Source: an uncultured Nitrospinaceae bacterium
GTDB taxonomy: Bacteria; Nitrospinota; Nitrospinia; Nitrospinales; VA-1
Assembly (NCBI GenBank): GCA_905182935.1
Contig: CAJJDL010000247.1
Location: 1 to 9,184 of the forward strand
Length of the DNA: 9,184 bases
Direction of reading: 5' to 3'
Below are positions 1-7,254 of the stretch, piece after piece. The notes under the pieces were generated by a model. That model was not told the origin of the DNA and ran no database searches. It was given only the letters and a program-made list of their open reading frames with translations. The position numbers and the translations under genes are program-made. Position 1 is the first letter of the stretch. Every line of letters starts with the position of its first letter.

Positions 1-2
1 TT

Positions 3-608
3 TGGAAATTAAAAAAATATCCAGAAGCTATTATTTCTTTTAAAAAAGCAATAAAAGCAAACCCTGATTTTATAGCCCCTCACACTCACCTAGGATTATT
101 ATATAAAGTTCTTGGGGATTATCAGCCAGCCATGAAATACCTTAAAGAAAGTATTAATCAAGAATCCAATAATCCTGAAGCTCATTACAATTTAGGTTTA
201 ATTTATGAGATTACAAACAACAACCAGGATGCGGTTGACGAGTATCGACAAGTAGCTCAACGACTACCAGATAATCCCAAGATATACTACAACCTCGGTT
301 GGGCTCTAATAGGTTTAAAAAAGTATATTGAAGCGATAGCTCCCTTGAAAAAAGCAATCGAGCTTAATCCAAAAAATTCAAATGCACACTACAGTTTAGG
401 CTGGATTTATAGTGAGTTAAATCGCCATGAGGAGGCCATAGTCGAACTAAAGAAAACTATTCAGGTTGATTCAAAACATATTGAAGCAGGCAATCTCTTA
501 AATACCATTCAAAGTTATATACAGAAAACCGACTCACAAAAACAAAGGAAATCTTCAACCGCGACCTCAAGATTACACGATAAACCTGAAATCATTATTA
601 CTCCTTAA
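3..608 (+). CDS. TPR-repeat protein, 3' part (5' end outside window)
   Basis: The reading frame is open from the left edge, so the ATG at 132 is an internal Met and the gene starts outside the window. The visible 201 residues begin in the second helix of one tetratricopeptide repeat, continue through four complete 34-residue repeats (visible residues about 24-57, 58-91, 92-125, 126-159), then a partial repeat and a polar Ser/Thr/Lys-rich tail ending in PEIIITP. Each repeat shows the TPR pattern, for example HYNLGLIY or YYNLGWAL at helix A, then a Tyr/Ala-rich helix B and a P-[DKN]-[NK] turn. TPR arrays are protein-binding scaffolds. The partner and the N-terminal domain cannot be known from this fragment; it could be a stand-alone TPR protein or the tail of a glycosyltransferase, protease or secretion lipoprotein. 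The fold is certain, the function unknown. Confidence 0.9.
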   Translation, partial: WKLKKYPEAIISFKKAIKANPDFIAPHTHLGLLYKVLGDYQPAMKYLKESINQESNNPEAHYNLGLIYEITNNNQDAVDEYRQVAQRLPDNPKIYYNLGWALIGLKKYIEAIAPLKKAIELNPKNSNAHYSLGWIYSELNRHEEAIVELKKTIQVDSKHIEAGNLLNTIQSYIQKTDSQKQRKSSTATSRLHDKPEIIITP

Positions 609-1033
609 ACATTATAATATAGTAACAATTTCCCTCTTGTTCTTAGCTAGACAAAGCTTTAATCTCTTGGTGAAAATAAAGCGCTTTAAAAATATATCTA
701 TTAGTGGCTTGCCACGATATTATTTAGAAATATTTTCCTTGATATTTCTCCTGTTAATTTTCCCTAAATCATTAAAACATAAGGCAATTTTTGCTATATT
801 TCATAGGTATATATATTAGTAATTAGGAAGATGTATTTGCTACAAACAAATCTATTGACAGTAAAACAGTCTAACTTATATAATTCGACCTCCATTATAT
901 GCCATCAATAACGCTGAAGGCATTGATTTTCAGTAGTTACAGATTTCTAGGTTGTTAAGTTTGCCTCCCTTAAAAGAAGTAAATATACTTAAAAGCCTTG
1001 GAGTATTCTTCTAGTCAAGGAGTCGTGTTGATT
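609..1033. other. Intergenic region and leader upstream of nuoE
   Basis: These 425 bases hold no gene I can support. A 60-codon TTG-started frame (637-819) has no ribosome binding site and a low-complexity Phe/Ile/Leu/Lys composition expected from AT-rich DNA. Contents: a perfect 10-bp palindrome AAAGCGCTTT (678-687), a short GTGGC-TT-GCCAC inverted repeat (704-715), the nuo promoter (855-884), then about 140 nt of likely transcribed leader ending in an AAGGAGT ribosome binding site (1017-1023). No clear terminator follows the TPR gene. Confidence 0.6.
855..884 (+). promoter_or_regulatory. Sigma-70-type promoter for the nuoEGD segment
   Basis: TTGACA at 855-860 and TATAAT at 879-884 match both consensus hexamers exactly, with an 18-bp spacer (an alternative -10, TATATA at 877-882, gives 16). 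Initiation would fall near 890-892, leaving an untranslated leader of about 140 nt before nuoE. A perfect pair of hexamers is uncommon even in AT-rich DNA, and it lies just upstream of a three-gene same-strand unit. No operator was identified around it. Confidence 0.7.
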
Positions 1034-1567
1034 ATGGAAGCTAAAGAAACAGAAATAGCCGAAGAAGAAATCGATTTAGCACCGGTGCATGCGATTTTGG
1101 ATAGTTTCCCCAGTCGAGATCGGCGCTACTTAATTCCTATGTTACAAAAAGTTCAAGGGGTCTATCGATACCTACCTGACAAAGCAGTACAAATTTTGAT
1201 GGAAGCATTGGAACTCACTCGGGCCGAGATATTTGGAGTGATCTCTTTTTACCCTGGACTCCTCATTACAGAACCGGGAAAATACATAATTAAACTATGC
1301 TATGGCACTGCTTGTTTCGTTAAAGGAGCTAATATTATTGCAAATAAAATAGATGAGTGCTACCACATGCGCCCAGGTGATACAGATGAGACCAAGCTAT
1401 TTACCCTACAAACAGCATCTTGTCTTGGGAACTGCGGAGCTGCACCTATGGCAATCATTGGAGATGATACTCACGGAACAATTGATCCAGAAAAAACTTT
1501 GGAACTACTTGGCTCATACAAATTAGAGGACGAACCTGAACAACAGCCTGAGGAGATATCTAGCTAA
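1034..1567 (+). CDS. nuoE: NADH:quinone oxidoreductase subunit E (24 kDa, [2Fe-2S] N1a)
   Basis: This 177-residue thioredoxin-like ferredoxin of the complex I NADH module carries the four cluster ligands in the family pattern: Cys89 and Cys94 (CX4C, in LCYGTACF) and Cys130 and Cys134 (CX3C, in ASCLGNCGAAP). The N-terminal helical part (YLIPMLQKVQGVYRYLP, then EIFGVISFYP) is also typical. In known complexes NuoE pairs with NuoF, which holds FMN and binds NADH. Start choice: AAGGAGT at 1017-1023 sits 10-11 nt before the ATG at 1034; in-frame GTG (1025) and TTG (1028) lie closer and remain possible, while a TTG at 998 is upstream of this site and is rejected. The C-terminus is acidic (Glu/Asp/Gln-rich, about residues 164-175). 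The stop overlaps the nuoG start (TAATG). Oddity: no nuoF follows. Confidence 0.95.
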   Translation: MEAKETEIAEEEIDLAPVHAILDSFPSRDRRYLIPMLQKVQGVYRYLPDKAVQILMEALELTRAEIFGVISFYPGLLITEPGKYIIKLCYGTACFVKGANIIANKIDECYHMRPGDTDETKLFTLQTASCLGNCGAAPMAIIGDDTHGTIDPEKTLELLGSYKLEDEPEQQPEEISS

Positions 1568-4200
1568 TGAGTATCATTGTTAAGAAAATTGTTAATTTTA
1601 AGATAAATGGTAACGATGCTTCCGCGCCAGAAGGTACCATCATTATCGAAGCCGCAAAAGAACATGGCTTTGAAGTAACTAATCTTTGCTACAATAGAAA
1701 ACTCAAGCCTTTTGCAGCATGTCGCACATGCATGGTTGACATGCGGACTCCTGATGGGAAAAAAGAACTGGTTTATTCATGTACCCAACCCGTAGCAGAA
1801 GGTATAGAAATTTTCACAGCCACTGAGGAAACCGACCGCTATAACGGTGCCTGTTTAGAAATGCTTCTAGTTGAGCATCCATTAGACTGTCCTATCTGTG
1901 ATAAGTCTGGAGTCTGTCCACTGCAAGATAATACTGAAGCTTTACAACTAGCCAATGGGCGATTCGAAATTCAACGTCGTAACGAACCTAGCGATAAATC
2001 AAACCCGCTCATCGAGTTTTATCTTAATAGATGCATTATGTGTGGATTGTGCGTTCGAGCATGCGATGAAATTCAAGGAGTTCAAGCTTTGGATTTTCAT
2101 CAAAGAGGTATGAAAACTATGATTGGCACAGCCAATCAAGAACCTCTAGATTGTGAGTTTTGTGGACAATGCATAACAGTTTGTCCAACTGGTGCTCTCA
2201 TGGATATGTCATCTCAAGAACGTGGATTGGCCGCATTATTTAAAACAAACCATACCACATGTGGCTACTGCTCATGGGGCTGTACCGTGCAGGTAGAAAC
2301 AAAAAAAAATAAGGTAGCGCGATTTGTTGGAGATGAGACAAATAACCTGGGGATCAATGAAGGCAACCTTTGTGCGAAGGGGCGCTTTGGCCACGGTATT
2401 ATTCACAACGAAAACCGCATTAAATCTCCACTCATGAATTTTGGAGGCACGTTCAAGGAAGTCAGTTGGGACGAAGCAATTAAAACTATAGTCGGTCGCG
2501 TTCAGGCAGCAATCAACCGTAATGGCCCTGAAACGGTAGCAGGTATTGCCGGAGAAAAACTAACCAACGAAGAAAACTATTTATTCCAGAAATTGTTTCG
2601 TGGCGTATATGGCTCCAATCAAATCACCAATCTTGCACATATGAGAGCACCCTATATTAATCAGTTCATGATTCGCTGCTTTGAGAATGGTATCAATTCA
2701 AAACCAGTAACAGAGCTTGAAAAGTCTGACGTGATTTTAATATTCAACTCCGACTTACCTTCAGAGTATCCTGTGGGTGGTAACTCGGCTCGCAAGGGGG
2801 CAATATTCACTGGCACAGATCTTATTATTGCGAATCCACGCAAAGTTATTTTTAAAAATGAAAGCAATATCGATATACGCCTTAACTATTCTTTAGGGTC
2901 CGATGGTTCAGTAGCAAACCGAATCTCTCGTATCTTGATTGATCAAGGTATTATAGATGTAGCAAAAGCTAAGTCTGCCATACCAAATTATGACGAGATG
3001 GTTCAATCCCTTGTTCCATACACAGCAGAAGCTACACAAAGTTCAACCGGGCTTTCCGATGAAGTTCTAACTCGTGCTGCCAAAAGGTTCGGACGGACAG
3101 CAGATAGGTTTATCCTTATAGGAAACGATATTTTTGATACAGGTCAAGGTGAAGACGTTTTAAATGCTCTTCTAAACTTATCCATTCTCGTACATCATGG
3201 TGCAGAAGGTAGCATCAGTATCTTTCCCCCAAGAGAGCACTGTAACTCTCAGGGAGTTAATGATATGGGTTGCACTCCAGACTTCCTTCCAGGATATCGC
3301 TCATTTAATGACTCTGATGCCATATCCTCACTAAAGAGTGAATGGGGTATAGACGCTCTTAAGTTTGATAACAATAACCCTGCAAATGATTTAATTGAAA
3401 ACTGCACTAATGGAACCATCAAGTTTTTACATATTGCAGGAGAAGATCCAGTGCACTCCTACTATAAAGGGGCCGACATCAAGAATGCGCTACAAATAGT
3501 TCCATTTCTGGTAGTACAAGATGTTTATATGACTGAAACTGCTCAAATGGCTGATATTATTCTTCCCGCAACAACGTTTGCTGAAAAGGAAGGCTCATTC
3601 ACTAATATGACCCGTCATATTCAAAAGGTAACCCCGGCAACTTTACCTCAAAACCAGTCATGTACAGACCACGATATCTTCATCAAACTGGCAGAAGTTT
3701 TTGGTAAAGAATTTAATAACTCTTCAGTATCCGAAGTACAAGATGAAATCTCAAAAATTGTTCCTATCTACAAAAACAAACTACCTGGGACAAAATCTGA
3801 GCAGTGGATTCCAGACGGATTCAAAAAAAATCCATATTTTCAGGTTACGAGTATGCATGAAGTGGCTAAACCAAAGGAAGGATTCCCGTTTCAGCTAGTT
3901 TCTAATAACCATATGTTCCATATTGGAAGCTATACCCATTACGCTAAAGCATTGACAGACATTGGACCTGACTGTATTGCAGAACTGAACCCGAAAGATG
4001 CAGAAGCCTTGAATGTTATTGATGGTGATCGAATTGTGATTGAATCAACCACACAAAAGTTAGAGGTCCCTATTCTGATAAGTACTGTAACAGTCAAAGG
4101 TATGGTATACCTGCCTAAAAACTGGGTAAACGTCCCTGTGAATATGCTAAGGAATGGTGAAGAAGGACCAATTTCAATTAAAATATCAAAGGCTAACTAA
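1567..4200 (+). CDS. nuoG: NADH:quinone oxidoreductase subunit G, multi-Fe-S form
   Basis: The 877-residue chain reads as an electron wire of complex I. Order: plant-type [2Fe-2S] domain with Cys41, 52, 55, 72 (N1b); His-Cys3 site His104, Cys108, 111, 117 (N5, HPLDCPICDKSGVC); two CX2CX2CX3C ferredoxin motifs, Cys156/159/162/166 and Cys196/199/202/206; an N7-type site Cys232, 235, 239, 269; then a molybdopterin-oxidoreductase-like body (ADIILPA at 662-668) and a C-terminal dinucleotide-binding-like domain (about 772-877). E. coli NuoG, as I recall its sequence, lacks the second ferredoxin motif, so this protein should carry one additional [4Fe-4S]. The segment equivalent to the formate dehydrogenase active site (around residues 355-360, NLAHMR) has no Cys/Sec, so a NuoG rather than a catalytic FdhA is called. 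AGGAG (1551-1555) precedes the ATG by 11 nt; the one-base overlap with nuoE suggests coupled translation. Confidence 0.93.
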   Translation: MSIIVKKIVNFKINGNDASAPEGTIIIEAAKEHGFEVTNLCYNRKLKPFAACRTCMVDMRTPDGKKELVYSCTQPVAEGIEIFTATEETDRYNGACLEMLLVEHPLDCPICDKSGVCPLQDNTEALQLANGRFEIQRRNEPSDKSNPLIEFYLNRCIMCGLCVRACDEIQGVQALDFHQRGMKTMIGTANQEPLDCEFCGQCITVCPTGALMDMSSQERGLAALFKTNHTTCGYCSWGCTVQVETKKNKVARFVGDETNNLGINEGNLCAKGRFGHGIIHNENRIKSPLMNFGGTFKEVSWDEAIKTIVGRVQAAINRNGPETVAGIAGEKLTNEENYLFQKLFRGVYGSNQITNLAHMRAPYINQFMIRCFENGINSKPVTELEKSDVILIFNSDLPSEYPVGGNSARKGAIFTGTDLIIANPRKVIFKNESNIDIRLNYSLGSDGSVANRISRILIDQGIIDVAKAKSAIPNYDEMVQSLVPYTAEATQSSTGLSDEVLTRAAKRFGRTADRFILIGNDIFDTGQGEDVLNALLNLSILVHHGAEGSISIFPPREHCNSQGVNDMGCTPDFLPGYRSFNDSDAISSLKSEWGIDALKFDNNNPANDLIENCTNGTIKFLHIAGEDPVHSYYKGADIKNALQIVPFLVVQDVYMTETAQMADIILPATTFAEKEGSFTNMTRHIQKVTPATLPQNQSCTDHDIFIKLAEVFGKEFNNSSVSEVQDEISKIVPIYKNKLPGTKSEQWIPDGFKKNPYFQVTSMHEVAKPKEGFPFQLVSNNHMFHIGSYTHYAKALTDIGPDCIAELNPKDAEALNVIDGDRIVIESTTQKLEVPILISTVTVKGMVYLPKNWVNVPVNMLRNGEEGPISIKISKAN

Positions 4201-4244
4201 TTTAAAAGAGTATAGATAAAAAACACCTCACTACTGAAAAAAAC

Positions 4245-5435
4245 ATGTCTGATTTAAAAGAAGATTTACATACCGACCACATGCTCCTGAATATGGGACC
4301 ATCACACCCGGCTACCCATGGCACAGTAAAATTTCTTCTCACCCTAGATGGTGAAACCGTAGTGGATATGGTGGTAGAAGTCGGCTACTTGCACCGTGGG
4401 TTTGAAAAAATGTGTGAGAGTGTTACCTACTCGAATGTTTTTCCCTATACTGACCGATTGAATTACTGTTCAGCAATTATGAACAATATTGGTTATGCTT
4501 TAGCTGTTGAAAAACTTTGTGACATAGAAGTTACTGAGCGCTGTAATTATATCCGTGTAGTAACTAATGAACTTGCTCGAATTTCAGACCACTATACAAA
4601 CATAGCAGCGGCGGCTTTGGAACTTGGGGCACTCACAGCTTTCATCTATTTTGTAGAAGCCCGAGAACTTGTATGGGATTTATTAGAAAAAGTTTGTGGG
4701 GCAAGGCTAACATCTAATTACATCCGTATTGGTGGATTAATGTGTGACATACCACCAGGGTTTAATGATGATCTTGAGGCTACTTACCCAAGGCTTGAAA
4801 AATTGTTTGACGATGTAGATAAATTACTTACAAAAAATCGTATTTTCTTAGACCGCATGCGTGACACAGGAGGTATTTCTAAAGAAAGTGCTATTTCATG
4901 GGGGTTTACAGGACCTTGCCTGAGAGCCTGTGGAATAGATTACGATATCAGAAAAAAACAACCCTATCTTGTTTACGATAAATTAGATTTTGATATCCCA
5001 CTGGGAACTACTGGTGATAACTTCGATCGTTACCTGGTGAGGATGGAAGAAATAAAACAAAGTCTTAAAATTATAAAACAAGCAATGAAGGATATGCCTG
5101 AAGGACCCATTAATGTAGATAATCCTTATTTGCGGATTCCATCTAAGCAAGACGTATATTCTCAAATGGAAGAAATGATTGCTCATTTCAAAGTAGTTAT
5201 TGATGGTGTTAAGCCACCTGTCGGAGAAGTATATTTTGCCACTGAAGCTGCGAATGGGGAACTTGGGTTTTATATTGTTAGTGATGGGTCTGGCAAACCC
5301 TGGAAATGCCGAGTCCGCCCACCCTGCTTTACTATGACCGGTGCACTTGCCGAGCTCTGCAAAGGTAGTATGCTAGCTGACATAATTCCTACCTTTGACA
5401 TGCTCAATATGATTGGTGGCGAATGTGATAGATAA
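4245..5435 (+). CDS. nuoD: NADH:quinone oxidoreductase subunit D (49 kDa)
   Basis: A full-length 396-residue quinone-module subunit related to the large subunit of [NiFe] hydrogenases. It begins with the family signature NMGPSHPATHG and continues with GYLHRGFEK, PYTDRLNY and YIRIGG, and ends in a GGECDR terminus like the usual MGDVDR/MGEIDR. His25 and Tyr74 align by motif with the quinone-site His and Tyr of the Thermus subunit (His38, Tyr87), with the same 49-residue spacing. It is a stand-alone NuoD, not a NuoCD fusion, because nothing like NuoC precedes it. It lies 44 nt after nuoG with only a weak ribosome binding site (A-rich; AAGAG is about 36 nt upstream), so translation is probably less efficient or depends on the upstream genes. 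NuoB, C, H and I, its normal neighbours, are not in the window. Confidence 0.96.
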   Translation: MSDLKEDLHTDHMLLNMGPSHPATHGTVKFLLTLDGETVVDMVVEVGYLHRGFEKMCESVTYSNVFPYTDRLNYCSAIMNNIGYALAVEKLCDIEVTERCNYIRVVTNELARISDHYTNIAAAALELGALTAFIYFVEARELVWDLLEKVCGARLTSNYIRIGGLMCDIPPGFNDDLEATYPRLEKLFDDVDKLLTKNRIFLDRMRDTGGISKESAISWGFTGPCLRACGIDYDIRKKQPYLVYDKLDFDIPLGTTGDNFDRYLVRMEEIKQSLKIIKQAMKDMPEGPINVDNPYLRIPSKQDVYSQMEEMIAHFKVVIDGVKPPVGEVYFATEAANGELGFYIVSDGSGKPWKCRVRPPCFTMTGALAELCKGSMLADIIPTFDMLNMIGGECDR

Positions 5436-5470
5436 AATACCAATAAAGTCATAGCCCCCTGCTCAAAAAA

Positions 5471-5499
5471 TTACCTCGTGTTAACAGTTGTGCTATAGT
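5471..5499 (+). promoter_or_regulatory. Candidate extended -10 promoter for the flippase-like gene
   Basis: TGC-TATAGT (5491-5499) forms an extended -10 element, with a weak -35 TTACCT (5471-5476) 17 bp upstream. Initiation would be near 5506, about 55 nt before the ATG at 5561. It lies in the 125-bp gap after nuoD, so the membrane protein gene can be transcribed apart from the nuo genes. No terminator hairpin is evident in the same gap, so read-through is also possible. Confidence 0.45.
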
Positions 5500-5560
5500 T
5501 TTTCAACTTCAAGAGCAAACCATAAAACCCACCGAAACCTATTTGGAAATATTTCCTTAA

Positions 5561-6553
5561 ATGACAAACTCTATCAAACTAATATTTTTATTGGTTGGTT
5601 TTTTGTTGCTGGGTTGGGCTATTTCTAGCGTTGACCTAACAATAGTAGCAAGTCTTCTTATTGAACTGGGTTATGGTTTTATATTAATTCTGATCATATA
5701 TGTAGCAGTTACATGGCTCGACACCGTTGCTTGGAAAAATAATTTTAAACCAGAAGAAGCTAAGCAATTCAGCCTTTGGAATTTATGGTGTATTCGCCAA
5801 ATTGGCGAAGCTTACAACACCATCACACCATTAGGAACTCTTGGAGGAGAACCTGTTAAAGCTCAACTTTTAAAGGAACGGCATGGTCTATCTCTGAAAC
5901 AAGGAATGGTATCGCAAGTTATAGCTCGTACAACATTTCTTTTAGCTCTCCTATTATTTTTTGTTCCAGGTATATTTTTCACACTTCAATCCAATCTAAT
6001 ATCAGAAAAAATGCAACTCGCCTGCCTGTCTGGGATGGCTGTTTTTGCAATATTAATTCTTTTATTTTTAGTATTTCAGATTACAGGAACTCTTAGTATT
6101 CTAGTGGAATGGGTTATAAAGTTTCCAGTTGGAAATAAAGTGGTCTTATTTCTGGATAAAATAAAAATAATAGACCAACAAATCTCATCATACTATAAAC
6201 AGCATACATCAAGGGTGCTTGTGTCAATATTTTACGCATTTTTAGGATGGACTGTCGGGTTGGCAGAGCTATATGTAACGCTTTATTTTTTTGGGTATAA
6301 GCCAACCTTAATTGACCTATGGATTATCGAAGCTTTAGCTCAACTAGTTCGCGCAGGTAGTTTTTTCATTCCATTGAGCTTAGGTGCTCAGGAAGGCGGA
6401 CTACTCATAATATTTACAGCATTAGGAATGCCTGGCAACTTGGGCATAACTGTTTCATTTGTAAGACGCATCAGAGAACTAATTTGGGTTGGAGTTGGAC
6501 TTGGTTTAGGTTGGAGCCAATCATTTCATCCAGTTCAATCCCAGATAAAATAA
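5561..6553 (+). CDS. Flippase-like membrane protein (LPG-synthase TM / UPF0104 family, HpnL-like)
   Basis: A 330-residue polytopic inner-membrane protein with hydrophobic segments near residues 4-22, 34-52, 122-142, 152-174, 218-245, 252-285 and 293-318. It shows the family signatures: GEAYNTITPLGTLGGEP (82-98, with Gly82-Glu83, Asn86, Pro90 and Gly-Gly-Glu-Pro), GAQEGG (275-280) and RRIREL (302-307). Relatives include the flippase half of MprF, archaeal AglD-type proteins and HpnL of hopanoid clusters. The SLGAQEGG and VRRxRE pattern looks most like HpnL, suggesting movement or modification of a membrane lipid, but no hopanoid gene is next to it and the substrate is unknown. No soluble aminoacyl-transferase domain is present. 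The ATG at 5561 lacks a clear ribosome binding site. It converges with tatA across a 91-bp gap. Confidence 0.85.
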   Translation: MTNSIKLIFLLVGFLLLGWAISSVDLTIVASLLIELGYGFILILIIYVAVTWLDTVAWKNNFKPEEAKQFSLWNLWCIRQIGEAYNTITPLGTLGGEPVKAQLLKERHGLSLKQGMVSQVIARTTFLLALLLFFVPGIFFTLQSNLISEKMQLACLSGMAVFAILILLFLVFQITGTLSILVEWVIKFPVGNKVVLFLDKIKIIDQQISSYYKQHTSRVLVSIFYAFLGWTVGLAELYVTLYFFGYKPTLIDLWIIEALAQLVRAGSFFIPLSLGAQEGGLLIIFTALGMPGNLGITVSFVRRIRELIWVGVGLGLGWSQSFHPVQSQIK

Positions 6554-6644
6554 AACTAAAAGGAAAACCCGCTTTATAACGGATTATCAGCATAATAAAA
6601 GTGGCTATTTTATATAACTACTTAACGTAAAGATACTTAAACAC

Positions 6645-7067
6645 TTAGAGCACCTCTCGGTTGACTCCTCTTTCACGACCTCTTCCACCTGGGGTTGATC
6701 TCAATGAATTGGTGAAAACATCATTTTGCTGCACCAATCCATCATGCGCCGTTCTTATCGGGTCAATTCTATCTTTTAAAATTGCATCGGCCGCCTCATC
6801 AATCATTTCGGCTTCCTTTTTTGCAGCTGCCTCTTCAGGTGATAATGTTTTATTCGCAACTTCTGTCGTTGCACTTGTATCCGACAAATCTGATTCACCG
6901 GAAGTTTCTGGCTCTATTTCTCCAGCTTCAGCATCTTTCATAGATTTTTTAAAATTTTTAATACTATTCCCAAACGCAGATCCAATTTCTGGGAGTTTGC
7001 CAGCACCAAAAATTATCATAATGATAACCAAAATAACCATTAACTCTGGAAAACCGATGCCCATCAT
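6645..7067 (-). CDS. tatA: Sec-independent translocase protein TatA (TatA/E family), long C-terminal tail
   Basis: This 140-residue protein has the TatA plan: a very short N-terminus, one membrane helix (about residues 6-20), the FG hinge (Phe20-Gly21) and an amphipathic helix (24-44, [22 protein letters not shown]). TatA oligomers form the passage for folded proteins through the inner membrane with TatC. The Glu at position 8 is also found in TatB, but FGAGKLPE followed by a Lys-rich [10 protein letters not shown] helix favours TatA. The tail is unusually long: most TatA are 60-90 residues; here an acidic Ser/Thr/Glu stretch (46-75), an Ala/Glu/Lys helix (about 76-97) and a basic RGRER end follow. 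The start has a good AGGAG (7077-7081) 8-9 nt upstream; a second ATG is one codon later. No tatC is in the window. A + strand frame opposite (6661-7122) is a shadow. Confidence 0.92.
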   Translation of the reverse strand: MMGIGFPELMVILVIIMIIFGAGKLPEIGSAFGNSIKNFKKSMKDAEAGEIEPETSGESDLSDTSATTEVANKTLSPEEAAAKKEAEMIDEAADAILKDRIDPIRTAHDGLVQQNDVFTNSLRSTPGGRGRERGVNREVL

Positions 7068-7103
7068 AAGAAAATTCTCCTATATGAATTTGGAAGTAGC
7101 TAA

Positions 7104-7133
7104 ATACTATCAGATAAGATAAAAAATTACCAA
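7104..7133 (-). promoter_or_regulatory. Candidate promoter for tatA
   Basis: On the minus strand TTGGTA (7133-7128) is followed after 18 bp by TGA-TAGTAT, an extended -10 whose hexamer lies at 7109-7104. Initiation would be near 7097, giving a leader of about 30 nt that includes the AGGAG site. It lies downstream of the terminator at 7170-7200, consistent with tatA having its own transcript. The hexamers are imperfect and the region is AT-rich, so this is tentative. Confidence 0.35.
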
Positions 7134-7169
7134 AATTTTTACAATACCACTATATATTTAAACAATTTA

Positions 7170-7200
7170 AAAAGGGGTGGCAGAAATGCCAACCCCTTTT
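7170..7200 (-). terminator. Rho-independent terminator of the small TPR-like gene (possibly bidirectional)
   Basis: The arms AAAAGGGGTGGCA (7170-7182) and TGCCAACCCCTTTT (7187-7200) pair over 13 bp around a GAAA loop on the + strand, with one bulged A at 7192. Read on the minus strand, the GC-rich stem is followed by a T-rich run (from about 7173 leftward), as expected downstream of the gene ending at 7255. The stem is also T-rich on its + strand 3' side, but no + strand gene ends nearby. Confidence 0.85.
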
Positions 7201-7254
7201 CAAAGTAAAATTCTTATAAAACGTAAAAGTATTACTAATTAACTAGACAACTAT

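Noticed and set aside
678..715. Palindrome AAAGCGCTTT and nearby GTGGC-TT-GCCAC as a terminator for the TPR gene
   Set aside because: The stems are short, no T run follows, and they begin 70 nt after the stop; no support beyond symmetry.
637..819. A 60-codon + strand frame after the TPR gene
   Set aside because: It starts at TTG with no ribosome binding site and encodes a low-complexity Phe/Ile/Leu/Lys sequence typical of AT-rich noncoding DNA.
998..1033. Upstream TTG start adding 12 residues to NuoE
   Set aside because: The AAGGAGT site lies downstream of that TTG, so it serves the ATG at 1034 or the nearby GTG/TTG.
1567..4200. Formate dehydrogenase alpha subunit (FdhA) in place of NuoG
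   Set aside because: The Fe-S layout is FdhA-like, but the active-site Cys/Sec-His is absent (NLAHMR around residues 355-360) and the gene sits between nuoE and nuoD.
6595..6613. ATAAAA-loop-TTTTAT hairpin between the convergent flippase-like gene and tatA, as a bidirectional terminator
   Set aside because: The 6-bp stem is entirely A/T and too weak to call in AT-rich DNA.
6661..7122. A 153-codon + strand frame
   Set aside because: It lies opposite tatA, which has clear family motifs and a ribosome binding site; the Ser/Ala-rich translation is an antisense shadow.
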